Assembly: GCF_933775445.1 (NCBI RefSeq)
Contig: NW_026089527.1
Coordinates: 62,001 to 126,000 of the forward strand
Direction of reading: 5' to 3'
Origin: Argentina anserina
Lineage: Eukaryota > Streptophyta > Magnoliopsida > Rosales > Rosaceae
DNA length: 64,000 nt
Shown: piece by piece, positions 36,700 to 52,000 of the stretch
Layout: every line of letters begins with the position of its first letter
Numbering within the stretch: the first letter of the stretch is position 1
The notes under the pieces: generated by a model
What the model saw: the letters and a program-made list of their open reading frames with translations, nothing else
What the model was told of the DNA's origin: nothing
The model's database searches: none
Position numbers and translations under genes: made by a program

Positions 36700-39600
36700 A
36701 CTCAGTTTGAAAGAAACACACTCCCACACTTGCAAAAGTCTCAAATTCAATAGAAACTCGCATCCGAAAGCCTTACAGAAAGATACTCAAACGAGAAATA
36801 AAAAGATACACAATTGGAATAGTAAAGATACGCAAACGATGTAAAGATACACAATTGGAATAGTAAAGATACGCAAACGATGTAAAGATACTCAGTTTGA
36901 ATGAAACACACTCCCACACTTGCAAAACTGTGAAATACAATAGAAACTCGCATCTGAAGCCTTACAGAAAGATACTCAAACGAGAAATGAAAAGATACAC
37001 AATTGGAATAGTAAAGATACGCAAACGATGTAAAGATACACAATTGGAATAGTAAAGATACGCAAACGATGTAAAGATACTCAGTTTGAATGAAACACAC
37101 TCCCACACTTGCAAAACTCTCAAATACAATAGAAACTCGCATCAGAAGCCTTACAGAAAGATACTCAAACGAGAAATGAAAAGATACACAATTGGAATAG
37201 TAAAGATACGCAAACGATGTAAAGATACACAATTGGAATAGTAAAGATACGCAAACGATGTAAAGATACTCAGTTTAAAAGAAACACACTCCCACACTTG
37301 CAAAAGTCTCAAATTCAATAGAAACTCGCATCCGAAAGCCTTACAGAAAGATACTCAAACGAGAAATAAAAAGATACACAATTGGAATAGTAAAGATACG
37401 CAAACGATGAAAAGATACACAATTGGAATAGTAAAGATACGCAAACGATGTAAAGATACTCAGTTTGAATGAAACACACTCCCACACTTGCAAAACTGTC
37501 AAATACAATAGAAACTCGCATCTGAAGCCTTACAGAAAGATACTCAAACGAGAAATGAAAAGATACACAATTGGAATAGTAAAGATACGCAAACGATGTA
37601 AAGATACACAATTGGAATAGTAAAGATACGCAAACGATGTAAAGATACTCAGTTTGAATGAAACACACTCCCACACTTGCAAAACTCTCAAATACAATAG
37701 AAACTCGCATCAGAAGCCTTACAGAAAGATACTCAAACGAGAAATGAAAAGATACACAATTGGAATAGTAAAGATACGCAAACGATGTAAAGATACACAA
37801 TTGGAATAGTAAAGATACGCAAACGATGTAAAGATACTCAGTTTGAAAGAAACACACTCCCACACTTGCAAAAGTCTCAAATTCAATAGAAACTCGCATC
37901 CGAAAGCCTTACAGAAAGATACTCAAACGAGAAATAAAAAGATACACAATTGGAATAGTAAAGATACGCAAACGATGTAAAGATACACAATTGGAATAGT
38001 AAAGATACGCAAACGATGTAAAGATACTCAGTTTGAATGAAACACACTCCCACACTTGCAAAACTGTGAAATACAATAGAAACTCGCATCTGAAGCCTTA
38101 CAGAAAGAAACTCAAACGAGAAATGAAAAGATACACAATTGGAATAGTAAAGATACGCAAACGATGTAAAGATACACAATTGGAATAGTAAAGATACGCA
38201 AACGATGTAAAGATACTCAGTTTGAAAGAAACACACTCCCACACTAGCAAAACTCTCAAATTCAAAAGAAACTCGCATCCGAAAGCCTTACAGAAAGATA
38301 CTCAAACGAGAAATGAAAAGATACACAATTAGAATAGTAAAGATACGCAAACGATGTAAAGATACTCAGTTTGAAAGAAACACACTCCCACACTTGAAAA
38401 ACTCTCAAATACAATAGAAACTCGCATCAGAAGCCTTACAGAAAGATACTCAAACGAGAAATGAAAAGATACACAATTGGAATAGTAAAGATACGCAAAC
38501 GATGTAAAGATACACAATTGGAATAGTAAAGATACGCAAACGATGTAAAGATACTCAGTTTGAAAGAAACACACTCCCACACTTGCAAAAGTCTCAAATT
38601 CAATAGAAACTCGCATCCGAAAGCCTTACAGAAAGATACTCAAAAGAGAAATAAAAAGATACACAATTGGAATAGTAAAGATACGCAAACGATGTAAAGA
38701 TACACAATTGGAATAGTAAAGATACGCAAACGATGTAAAGATACTCAGTTTGAATGAAACACACTCCCACACTTGCAAAACTCTCAAATACAATAGAAAC
38801 TCGCATCAGAAGCCTTACAGAAAGATACTCAAACGAGAAATGAAAAGATACACAATTGGAATAGTAAAGATACGCAAACGATGTAAAGATACTCAGTTTG
38901 AAAGAAACACACTCCCACACTTGCAAAACTGTCAAATACAATAGAAACTCGCATATGAAGCCTTACAGAAAGATACTCAAACGAGAAATGAAAAGAGACA
39001 CAATTGGAATAGGAAAGATACGCAAACGATGTAAAGATACACAATTGGAATAGTAAAGATACGCAAACGATGTAAAGATACTCAGTTTGAATGAAACACA
39101 CTCCCACACTTGCAAAACTGTCAAATACAATAGAAACTCGCATCTGAAGCCTTACAGAAAGATACTCAAACGAGAAATGAAAAGATACACAATTGGAATA
39201 GTAAAGATACGCAAATGATGTAAAGATACACAATTGGAATAGTAAAGATACGCAAACGATGTAAAGATACTCAGTTTGAAAGAAACACACTCCCACAGTT
39301 GCAAAACTCTCAAATTCAATAGAAACTCGCATCAGAAGCCTTACAGAACGATACTCAAACGAGAAATGAAAAGATACACAATTGGAATAGTAAAGATACG
39401 CAAATGATGTAAAGATACACAATTGGAATAGTAAAGATACGCAAACGATGTAAAGATACTCAGTTTGAATGAAACACACTCCCACACATGCAAAACTCTC
39501 AAATACAATAGAAACTCGCATCAGAAGCCCTACAGAAAGATACTCAAACGAGAAATGAAAAGATACACAATTGGAATAGTAAAGATACGCAAACGATGTA

Positions 39601-42600
39601 AAGATACTCAGTTTGAAAGAAACACACTCCCACACTAGCAAAACTCTCAAATTCAAAAGAAACTCGCATCCGAAAGCCTTACAGAAAGATACTCAAACGA
39701 GAAATGAAAAGATACACAATTAGAATAGTAAAGATACGCAAATGATGTAAAGATACTCAGTTTGAAAGAAACACACTCCCACACTTGCAAAACTCTCAAA
39801 TTCAAAAGAAACTCGTATCCGAAACCTTACAGAAAGATACTCAAACGAGAAATGAAAAGATACACAATTAGCATAGTAAAGATACGCAAACGATGTAAAG
39901 ATATCAGTTTGAATGAAACACACTCCCACACTTGCAAAACTCTCAAATACAATAGAAACTCGCATCCGAAGCCTTACAGAAATATACTCAAATGAGAAAT
40001 GCAAAGATACACAATTGGAATAGTAAAGATACGCAAACGATGTAAAGATACACAATTGGAATAGTAAAGATACGCAAACGATGTAAAGATACTCAGTTTG
40101 AAAGAAACACACTCCCACACTTGCAAAACTGTCAAATACAATAGAAACTCGCATCTGAAGCCTTACAGAAAGATACTCAAACGAGAAATGAAAAGAGACA
40201 CAATTGGAATAGGAAAGATACGCAAACGATGTAAAGATACACAATTGGAATAGTAAAGATACGCAAACGATGTAAAGATACTCAGTTTGAATGAAACACA
40301 CTCCCACACTTGCAAAACTGTCAAATACAATAGAAACTCGCATCTGAAGCCTTACAGAAAGATACTCAAACGAGAAATGAAAAGATACACAATTGGAATA
40401 GTAAAGATACGCAAATGATGTAAAGATACACAATTGGAATAGTAAAGATACGCAAACGATGTAAAGATACTCAGTTTGAAAGAAACACACTCCCACAGTT
40501 GCAAAACTCTCAAATTCAATAGAAACTCGCATCAGAAGCCTTACAGAACGATACTCAAACGAGAAATGAAAATATACACAATTGGAATAGTAAAGATACG
40601 CAAATGATGTAAAGATACACAATTGGAATAGTAAAGATACGCAAACGATGTAAAGATACTCAGTTTGAATGAAACACACTCCCACACTTGCAAAACTCTC
40701 AAATACAATAGAAACTCGCATCAGAAGCCCTACAGAAAGATACTCAAACGAGAAATGAAAAGATACACAATTGGAATAGTAAAGATACGCAAACGATGTA
40801 AAGATACACAATTGGAATAGTAAAGATACGCAAACGATGTAAAGATACTCAGTTTGAAAGAAACACACTCCCACACTAGCAAAACTCTCAAATTCAAAAG
40901 AAACTCGCATCCGAAAGCCTTACAGAAAGATACTCAAACGAGAAATGAAAAGATACACAATTAGAATAGTAAAGATACGCAAACGATGTAAAGATACTCA
41001 GTTTGAAAGAAACACACTCCCACACTTGCAAAACTCTCAAATTCAAAAGAAACTCGCATCCGAAACCTTACAGAAAGATACTCAAACGAGAAATGAAAAG
41101 ATAAACAATTGGAATAGTAAAGATACGCAAACGATGTAAAGATACACAATTGGAATAGTAAAGATACGCAAACGATGTAAAGATACTCAGTTTGAAAGAA
41201 ACACACTCCCACACTTGCAAAACTGTCAAATACAATAGAAACTCGCATCTGAACCCTTACAGAAAGATACTCAAACGAGAAATGAAAAGATAAACAATTG
41301 GAATAGTAAAGATACGCAAACGATGAAAAGATACACAATTGGAATAGTAAAGATACGCAAACGATGTAAAGATACTCAGTTTGAATGAAACACACTCCCA
41401 CACTTGCAAAACTGTCAAATACAATAGAAACTCGCATCTGAAGCCTTACAGAAAGATACTCAAACGAGAAATGAAAAGATACACAATTGGAATAGTAAAG
41501 ATACGCAAACGATGTAAAGATACACAATTGGAATAGTAAAGATACGCAAACGATGTAAAGATACTCAGTTTGAATGAAACACACTCCCACACTTGCAAAA
41601 CTGTCAAATACAATAGAAACTCGCATCTGAAGCCTTACAGAAAGATACTCAAACGAGAAATGAAAAGATACACAATTGGAATAGTAAAGATACGCAAATG
41701 ATGTAAAGATACACAATTGGAATAGTAAAGATACGCAAACGATGTAAAGATACTCAGTTTGAAAGAAACACACTCCCACAGTTGCAAAACTCTCAAATTC
41801 AATAGAAACTCGCATCAGAAGCCTTACAGAACGATACTCAAACGAGAAATGAAAATATACACAATTGGAATAGTAAAGATACGCAAATGATGTAAAGATA
41901 CACAATTGGAATAGTAAAGATACGCAAACGATGTAAAGATACTCAGTTTGAATGAAACACACTCCCACACTTGCAAAACTCTCAAATACAATAGAAACTC
42001 GCATCAGAAGCCCTACAGAAAGATACTCAAACGAGAAATGAAAAGATACACAATTGGAATAGTAAAGATACGCAAACGATGTAAAGATACACAATTGGAA
42101 TAGTAAAGATACGCAAACGATGTAAAGATACTCAGTTTGAAAGAAACACACTCCCACACTAGCAAAACTCTCAAATTCAAAAGAAACTCGCATCCGAAAG
42201 CCTTACAGAAAGATACTCAAATGAGAAATGAAAAGATACACAATTAGAATAGTAAAGATACGCAAACGATGTAAAGATACTCAGTTTGAAAGAAACACAC
42301 TCCCACACTTGCAAAACTCTCAAATTCAAAAGAAACTCGCATCCGAAACCTTACAGAAAGATACTCAAACGAGAAATGAAAAGATACACAATTAGCATAG
42401 TAAAGATACGCAAACGATGTAAAGATATCAGTTTGAATGAAACACACTCCCACACTTGCAAAACTCTCAAATACAATAGAAACTCGTATCCGAAGCCTTA
42501 CAGAAATATACTCAAATGAGAAATGCAAAGATACACAATTGGAATAGTAAAGATACGCAAACGATGTAAAGATACACAATTGGAATAGTAAAGATACGCA

Positions 42601-44700
42601 AACGATGTAAAGATACTCAGTTTGAAAGAAACACACTCCCACACTTGCAAAACTGTCAAATACAATAGAAACTCGCATCTGAAGCCTTACAGAAAGATAC
42701 TCAAACGAGAAATGAAAAGATAAACAATTGGAATAGTAAAGATACGCAAACGATGTAAAGATACACAATTGGAATAGTAAAGATACGCAAACGATGTAAA
42801 GATACTCAGTTTGAAAGAAACACACTCCCACACTTGCAAAAGTCTCAAATTCAATAGAAACTCGCATCCGAAAGCCTTACAGAAAGATACTCAAACGAGA
42901 AATAAAAAGATACACAATTGGAATAGTAAAGATACGCAAACGATGTAAAGATACACAATTGGAATAGTAAAGATACGCAAACGATGTAAAGATACTCAGT
43001 TTGAATGAAACACACTCCCACACTTGCAAAACTGTGAAATACAATAGAAACTCGCATCTGAAGCCTTACAGAAAGATACTCAAACGAGAAATGAAAAGAT
43101 ACACAATTGGAATAGTAAAGATACGCAAACGATGTAAAGATACACAATTAGAATAGTAAAGATACGCAAACGATGTAAAGATACTCAGTTTGAATGAAAC
43201 ACACTCCCACACTTGCAAAACTCTCAAATACAATAGAAACTCGCATCAGAAGCCTTACAGAAAGATACTTAAACGAGAAATGAAAAGATACACAATTGGA
43301 ATAGTAAAGATACGCAAACGATGTAAAGATACACAATTGGAATAGTAAAGATACGCAAACGATGTAAAGATACTCAGTTTGAAAGAAACACACTCCCACA
43401 CTTGCAAAAGTCTCAAATTCAATAGAAACTCGCATCCGAAAGCCTTACAGAAAGATACTCAAACGAGAAATAAAAAGATACACAATTGGAATAGTAAAGA
43501 TACGCAAACGATGAAAAGATACACAATTGGAATAGTAAAGATACGCAAACGATGTAAAGATACTCAGTTTGAATGAAACACACTCCCACACTTGCAAAAC
43601 TGTCAAATACAATAGAAACTCGCATCTGAAGCCTTACAGAAAGATACTCAAACGAGAAATGAAAAGATACACAATTGGAATAGTAAAGATACGCAAACGA
43701 TGTAAAGATACACAATTGGAATAGTAAAGATACGCAAACGATGTAAAGATACTCAGTTTGAATGAAACACACTCCCACACTTGCAAAACTCTCAAATACA
43801 ATAGAAACTCGCATCAGAAGCCTTACAGAAAGATACTCAAACGAGAAATGAAAAGATACACAATTGGAATAGTAAAGATACGCAAACGATGTAAAGATAC
43901 ACAATTGGAATAGTAAAGATACGCAAACGATGTAAAGATACTCAGTTTGAAAGAAACACACTCCCACACTTGCAAAAGTCTCAAATTCAATAGAAACTCG
44001 CATCCGAAAGCCTTACAGAAAGATACTCAAACGAGAAATAAAAAGATACACAATTGGAATAGTAAAGATACGCAAACGATGTAAAGATACACAATTGGAA
44101 TAGTAAAGATACGCAAACGATGTAAAGATACTCAGTTTGAATGAAACACACTCCCACACTTGCAAAACTGTGAAATACAATAGAAACTCGCATCTGAAGC
44201 CTTACAGAAAGAAACTCAAACGAGAAATGAAAAGATACACAATTGGAATAGTAAAGATACGCAAACGATGTAAAGATACACAATTGGAATAGTAAAGATA
44301 CGCAAACGATGTAAAGATACTCAGTTTGAAAGAAACACACTCCCACACTAGCAAAACTCTCAAATTCAAAAGAAACTCGCATCCGAAAGCCTTACAGAAA
44401 GATACTCAAACGAGAAATGAAAAGATACATAATTAGAATAGTAAAGATACGCAAACGATGTAAAGATACTCAGTTTGAAAGAAACACACTCGCACACTTG
44501 GAAAACTCTCAAATACAATAGAAACTCGCATCAGAAGCCTTACAGAAAGATACTCAAACGAGAAATGAAAAGATACACAATTGGAATAGTAAAGATACGC
44601 AAACGATGTAAAGATACTCAGTTTGAAAGAAACACACTCCCACACTTGCAAAACTCTCAAATACAATAGAAACTCGCATCAGAAGCCTTACAGAAAGATA
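36700..44700. repeat. Duplication at offset 6,104 bp (about 36700-38600 and 42800-44700)
   Basis: The two blocks of about 1.9 kb share unit order and variants, including AAACTGTGAAATAC, ACAGAAAGAAACTC and CACACTAGCAAAAC. They differ at few sites (for example ATTGGAATAG near 37040 against ATTAGAATAG near 43150). Ends are approximate. Confidence 0.75.
39670..42240. repeat. Tandem higher-order repeat, ~1.28 kb, two copies
   Basis: GAGAAATGAAAATATAC occurs at the same phase 1,283 bp apart (40571 and 41854 for AATATAC). The neighbouring GAACGATACTC, CACAGTTGC and GAAGCCCTACAG variants stand in the same order. A related third block ends near 39660. Ends are approximate. Confidence 0.7.
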
Positions 44701-47107
44701 CTCAAACGAGAAATGAAAAGATACACAATTGGAATAGTAAAGATACGCAAACGATGTAAAGATACTCAGTTTGAATGAAACACACTCCCACACTTGCAAA
44801 ACTGTCAAATACAATAGAAACTCGCATCTGAAGCCTTACAGAAAGATACTCAAACGAGAAATGAAAAGATACACAATTGGAATAGTAAAGATACGCAAAT
44901 GATGTAAAGATACACAATTAGAATAGTAAAGATACGCAAACGATGTAAAGATACACAATTGGAATAGTAAAGATACGCAAACGATGTAAAGATACTCAGT
45001 TTGAATGAAACACACTCCCACACTTGCAAAACTCTCAAATACAATAGAAACTCGCATCAGAAGCCTTACAGAAAGATACTCAAACGAGAAATGAAAAGAT
45101 ACACAATTGGAATAGTAAAGATACGCAAACGATGTAAAGATACACAATTGGAATAGTAAAGATACGCAAACGATGTAAAGATACTCAGTTTGAAAGAAAC
45201 ACACTCCCACACTTGCAAAAGTCTCAAATTCAATAGAAACTCGCATCCGAAAGCCTTACAGAAAGATACTCAAACGAGAAATAAAAAGATACACAATTGG
45301 AATAGTAAAGATACGCAAACGATGTAAAGATACACAATTGGAATAGTAAAGATACGCAAACGATGTAAAGATACTCAGTTTGAATGAAACACACTCCCAC
45401 ACTTGCAAAACTCTCAAATACAATAGAAACTCGCATCAGAAGCCTTACAGAAAGATACTCAAACGAGAAATGAAAAGATACACAATTGGAATAGTGAAGA
45501 TACGCAAACGATGTAAAGATACTCAGTTTGAAAGAAACACAGTCCCACACTTGCAAAACTGTCAAATACAATAGAAACTCGCATATGAAGCCTTACAGAA
45601 AGATACTCAAACGAGAAATGAAAAGATACACAATTGGAATAGTAAAGATATGCAAACGATGTAAAGATACACAATTGGAATAGTAAAGATACGCAAACGA
45701 TGTAAAGATACTCAGTTTGAATGAAACACACTCCCACACTTGCAAAACTGTCAAATACAATAGAAACTCGCATCTGAAGCCTTACAGAAAGATACTCAAA
45801 CGAGAAATGAAAAGATACACAATTGGAATAGTAAAGATACGCAAATGATGTAAAGATACACAATTGGAATAGTAAAGATACGCAAACGATGTAAAGATAC
45901 TCAGTTTGAAAGAAACACACTCCCACAGTTGCAAAACTCTCAAATTCAATAGAAACTCGCATCAGAAGCCTTACAGAACGATACTCAAACGAGAAATGAA
46001 AAGATACACAATTGGAATAGTAAAGATACGCAAATGATGTAAAGATACACATTTGGAATAGTAAAGATACGCAAACGATGTAAAGATACTCAGTTTGAAT
46101 GAAACACACTCCCACACTTGCAAAACTCTCAAATACAATAGAAACTCGCATCAGAAGCCCTACAGAAAGATACTCAAACGAGAAATGAAAAGATACACAA
46201 TTGGAATAGTAAAGATACGCAAACGATGTAAAGATACACAATTGGAATAGTAAAGATACGCAAACGATGTAAAGATACTCAGTTTGAAAGAAACACACTC
46301 CCACACTAGCAAAACTCTCAAATTCAAAAGAAACTCGCATCCGAAAGCCTTACAGAAAGATACTCAAACGAGAAATGAAAAGATACACAATTAGAATAGT
46401 AAAGATACGCAAACGATGTAAAGATACTCAGTTTGAAAGAAACACACTCCCACACTTGCAAAACTCTCAAATTCAAAAGAAACTCGCATCCGAAACCTTA
46501 CAGAAAGATACTCAAACGAGAAATGAAAAGATACACAATTAGAATAGTAAAGATACGCAAACGATGTAAAGATATCAGTTTGAATGAAACACACTCCCAC
46601 ACTTGCAAAACTCTCAAATACAATAGAAACTCGCATCCGAAGCCTTACAGAAATATACTCAAATGAGAAATGCAAAGATACACAATTGGAATAGTAAAGA
46701 TACGCAAACGATGTAAAGATACACAATTGGAATAGTAAAGATACGCAAACGATGTAAACATACTCAGTTTGAAAGAAACACACTCCCACACTTGCAAAAC
46801 TATCAAATTCAAAAGAAACTCGCATCCGAAAGTCTTACAGAAAGATACTCAAACGAGAAATGAAAAGTTACACAATTAGAATAGTAAAGATACGCAAACG
46901 ATGTAAAGATACTCAGTTTGAAAGAAACACACTCCCACACTTGCAAAACTCTCAAATACAATAGAAACTCGCATCAGAAGCCTTATAGAAAGATACTCAA
47001 ATGAGAAATGAAAAGATACACAATTGGAATAGTAAAGATACGCAAACGATGTAAAGATACATAATTGGAATAGTAAAGATACGCAAACGATGTAAAGATA
47101 CTCAGTT

Positions 47108-49002
47108 TGAATGAAACACACTCCCACACTTGCAAAACTCTCAAATACAATAGAAACTCGCATCAGAAGCCTTACAGAAAGATACTCAAACGAGAAATGA
47201 AAAGATACACAATTGGAATAGTAAAGATACGCAAACGATGTAAAGATACACAATTGGAATAGTAAAGATACGCAAACGATATAAAGATACTCAGTTTGAA
47301 AGAAACACACTCCCACACTTGCAAAAGTCTCAAATTCAATAGAAACTCGCATCCGAAAGCCTTACAGAAAGATACTCAAACGAGAAATAAAAAGATACAC
47401 AATTGGAATAGTAAAGATACGCAAACGATGTAAAGATACACAATTGGAATAGTAAAGATACGCAAACGATGTAAAGATACTCAGTTTGAATGAAACACAC
47501 TCCCACACTTGCAAAACTCTCAAATACAATAGAAACTCGCATCAGAAGCCTTACAGAAAGATACTCAAACGAGAAATGAAAAGATACACAATTGGAATAG
47601 TAAAGATACGCAAACGATGTAAAGATACACAATTGGAATAGTAAAGATACGCAAACGATGTAAAGATACTCAGTTTGAAAGAAACACACTCCCACACTTG
47701 CAAAAGTCTCAAATTCAATAGAAACTCGCATCCGAAAGCCTTACAGAAAGATACTCAAACGAGAAATAAAAAGATACACAATTGGAATAGTAAAGATACG
47801 CAAACGATGTAAAGATACACAATTGGAATAGTAAAGATACGCAAACGATGTAAAGATACTCAGTTTGAATGAAACACACTCCCACACTTGCAAAACTCTC
47901 AAATACAATAGAAACTCGCATCAGAAGCCTTACAGAAAGATACTCAAACGAGAAATGAAAAGATACACAATTGGAATAGTAAAGATACGCAAACGATGTA
48001 AAGATACACAATTGGAATAGTAAAGATACGCAAACGATGTAAAGATACTCAGTTTGAAAGAAACACACTCCCACACTTGCAAAAGTCTCAAATTCAATAG
48101 AAACTCGCATCCGAAAGCCTTACAGAAAGATACTCAAACGAGAAATAAAAAGATACACAATTGGAATAGTAAAGATACGCAAACGATGTAAAGATACACA
48201 ATTGGAATAGTAAAGATACGCAAACGATGTAAAGATACTCAGTTTGAATGAAACACACTCCCACACTTGCAAAACTCTCAAATACAATAGAAACTCGCAT
48301 CAGAAGCCTTACAGAAAGATACTCAAACGAGAAATGAAAAGATACACAATTGGAATAGTAAAGATACGCAAACGATGTAAAGATACACAATTGGAATAGT
48401 AAAGATACGCAAACGATGTAAAGATACTTAGTTTGAAAGAAACACACTCCCACACTTGCAAAAGTCTCAAATTCAATAGAGACTCGCATCCGAAAGCCTT
48501 ACAGAAAGATACTCAAACGAGAAATAAAAAGATACACAATTGGAATAGTAAAGATACGCAAACGATGTAAAGATACACAATTGGAATAGTAAAGATACGC
48601 AAACGATGTAAAGATACTCAGTTTGAATGAAACACACTCCCACACTTGCAAAACTCTCAAATACAATAGAAACTCGCATCAGAAGCCTTACAGAAAGATA
48701 CTCAAACGAGAAATGAAAAGATACACAATTGGAATAGTAAAGATACGCAAACGATGTAAAGATACACAATTGGAATAGTAAAGATACGCAAACGATGTAA
48801 AGATACTTAGTTTGAAAGAAACACACTCCCACACTTGCATAAGTCTCAAATTCAATAGAAACTCGCATCCGAAAGCCTTACAGAAAGATACTCAAACGAG
48901 AAATAAAAAGATACACAATTGGAATAGTAAAGATACGCAAACGATGTAAAGATACACAATTGGAATAGTAAAGATACGCAAACGATGTAAAGATACTCAG
49001 TT
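47108..49002. repeat. Dimeric higher-order repeat, 379 bp, five copies
   Basis: TGAATGAAAC recurs at 47108, 47487, 47866, 48245, 48624 and 49003, exactly 379 bp apart. Each period is a 189-bp unit (CTCTCAAATACAATAG, CAGAAGCC, GAAATGAAAAG) plus a 190-bp unit (AAGTCTCAAATTC, CATCCGAAAGCC, GAAATAAAAAG). The last two copies share TACTTAGTTTG, which marks them as each other's closest relatives. Confidence 0.92.
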
Positions 49003-52000
49003 TGAATGAAACACACTCCCACACTTGCAAAACTCTCAAATACAATAGAAACTCGGATCAGAAGCCTTACAGAAAGATACTCAAACGAGAAATGAAAAGA
49101 TACACAATTGGAATAGTAAAGATACGCAAACGATGTAAAGATACTCAGTTTGAAAGAAACACACTCCCACACTTGCAAAACTCTCAAATTCAAAAGAAAC
49201 TCGCATCCGAAAGCCTTACAGAAAGATACTCAAACGAGAAATGAAAAGATACACAATTAGAATAGTAAAGATACGCAAACGATGTAAAGATACTCAGTTT
49301 GAAAGAAACACACTCCCACACTTACAAAACTCTCGAATACAATAGAAACTCGCATCAGAAGCCTTATAGAAAGATACTCAAACGAGAAATGAAAAGATAC
49401 ACAATTGGAATAGTAAAGATACGCAAACGATGTAAAGATACACAATTGGAATAGTAAAGATACGCAAACGATGTAAAGATACACAATTGGAATAGTAAAG
49501 ATACGCAAACGATGTAAAGATACTCAGTTTGAATGAAACACACTCCCACACTTGCAAAACTCTCAAATACAATAGAAACTCGCATCAGAAGCCTTACAGA
49601 AAGATACTCAAACGAGAAATGAAAAGATACACAATTGGAATAGTAAAGATACGCAAACGATGTAAAGATACACAATTGGAATAGTAAAGATACGCAAACG
49701 ATGTAAAGATACTCAGTTTGAAAGAAACACACTCCCACACTTGCAAAAGTCTCAAATTCAATAGAAACTCGCATCCGAAAGCCTTACAGAAAGATACTCA
49801 AACGAGAAATAAAAAGATACACAATTGGAATAGTAAAGATACGCAAACGATGTAAAGATACACAATTGGAATAGTAAAGATACGCAAACGATGTAAAGAT
49901 ACTCAGTTTGAATGAAACACACTCCCACACTTGCAAAACTGTGAAATACAATAGAAACTCGCATCTAAAGCCTTACAGAAAGAAACTCAAACGAGAAATG
50001 AAAAGATACACAATTGGAATAGTAAAGATACGCAAATGATGTAAAGATACACAATTGGAATAGTAAAGATACGCAAACGATGTAAAGATACTCAGTTCGA
50101 AAGAAACACACTCCCACAGTTGCAAAACTGTCAAATACAATAGAAACTCGCATCTGAAGCCTTACAGAAAGAAACTCAAACGAGAAATGAAAAGATACAC
50201 AATTGGAATAGTAAAGATACGCAAACGATGTAAAGATACTCAGTTTGAATGAAACACACTCCCACACTTGCAAAACTGTCAAATACAATAGAAACTCGCA
50301 TCTGAAGCCTTACAGAAAGAAACTCAAACGAGAAATGAAAAGATACACAATTGGAATAGTAAAGATACGCAAATGATGTAAAGATACACAATTGGAATAG
50401 TAAAGATACGCAAACGATGTAAAGATACTCAGTTTGAAAGAAACACACTCCCACAGTTGCAAAACTCTCAAATTCAATAGAAACTCGCATCAGAAAGCCT
50501 TACAGAAAGATATTCAAACGAGAAATAAAAAGATACACAATTGGAATAGTGAAGATACGCAAACGATGTAAAGATACTCAGTTTGAAAGAAACACACTCC
50601 CACACTTGCAAAACTCTCAAATACAATAGAAACTCCCATCAGAAGCCTTACAGAAAGATACTCAAACGAGAAATGAAAAGATACACAATTGGAATAGTAA
50701 AGATACGCAAACGATGTAAAGATACTCAGTTTGAAAGAAACACACTCCCACACTTGCAAAACTGTCAAATACAATAGAAACTCGCATCTGAAGCCTTACA
50801 GAAAGATACTCAAACGAGAAATGAAAAGATACACAATTGGAATAGGAAAGATACGCAAACGATGTAAAGATACACAATTGGAATAGTAAAGATACGCAAA
50901 CGATGTAAAGATACTCAGTTTGAAAGAAACACACTCCCACACTTGCAAAACTCTGAAATTCAAAAGAAACTCGCATCCGAAACCTTACAGAAAGATACTC
51001 AAACGAGAAATGAAAAGATACACAATTAGAATAGTAAAGATACGCAAATGATGTAAAGATACTCAGTTTGAAAGAAACACACTCCCACACTTGCAAAACT
51101 CTCAAATTCAAAAGAAACTCGCATCCGAAACCTTACAGAAAGATACTCAAACGAGAAATGAAAAGATACACAATTAGAATAGTAAAGATACGCAAACGAT
51201 GTAAAGATATCAGTTTGAATGAAACACACTCCCACACTTGCAAAACTCTCAAATACAATAGAAACTCGCATCCGAAGCCTTACAGAAATATACTCAAATG
51301 AGAAATGCAAAGATACACAATTGGAATAGTAAAGATACGCAAACGATGTAAAGATACACAATTGGAATAGTAAAGATACGCAAACGATGTAAAGATACAC
51401 AATTGGAATAGTAAAGATACGCAAACGATGTAAAGATACTCAGTTTGAAAGAAACACACTCCCACACTTGCAAAACTATCAAATTCAAAAGAAACTCGCA
51501 TCCGAAAGTCTTACAGAAAGATACTCAAACGAGAAATGAAAAGTTACACAATTAGAATAGTAAAGATACGCAAACGATGTAAAGATACTCAGTTTGAAAG
51601 AAACACACTCCCACACTTGCAAAACTCTCAAATACAATAGAAACTCGCATCAGAAGCCTTACAGAAAGATACTCAAACGAGAAATGAAAAGATACACAAT
51701 TGGAATAGTAAAGATACGCAAACGATGTAAAGATACACAATTGGAATAGTAAAGATACGCAAACGATGTAAAGATACTCAGTTTGAAAGAAACACACTCC
51801 CACACTTGCAAAAGTCTCAAATTCAATAGAAACTCGCATCCGAAAGCCTTACAGAAAGATACTCAAACGAGAAATAAAAAGATACACAATTGGAATAGTA
51901 AAGATACGCAAACGATGTAAAGATACACAATTGGAATAGTAAAGATACGCAAACGATGTAAAGATACTCAGTTTGAATGAAACACACTCCCACACTTGCA

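Noticed and set aside
39720..42193. Long minus-strand frames in the satellite as real genes
   Set aside because: They repeat one 63-codon unit, are broken wherever a 148- or 230-bp unit occurs, and are explained by lack of stop trinucleotides in an A-rich strand. No start context, promoter or domain supports them.
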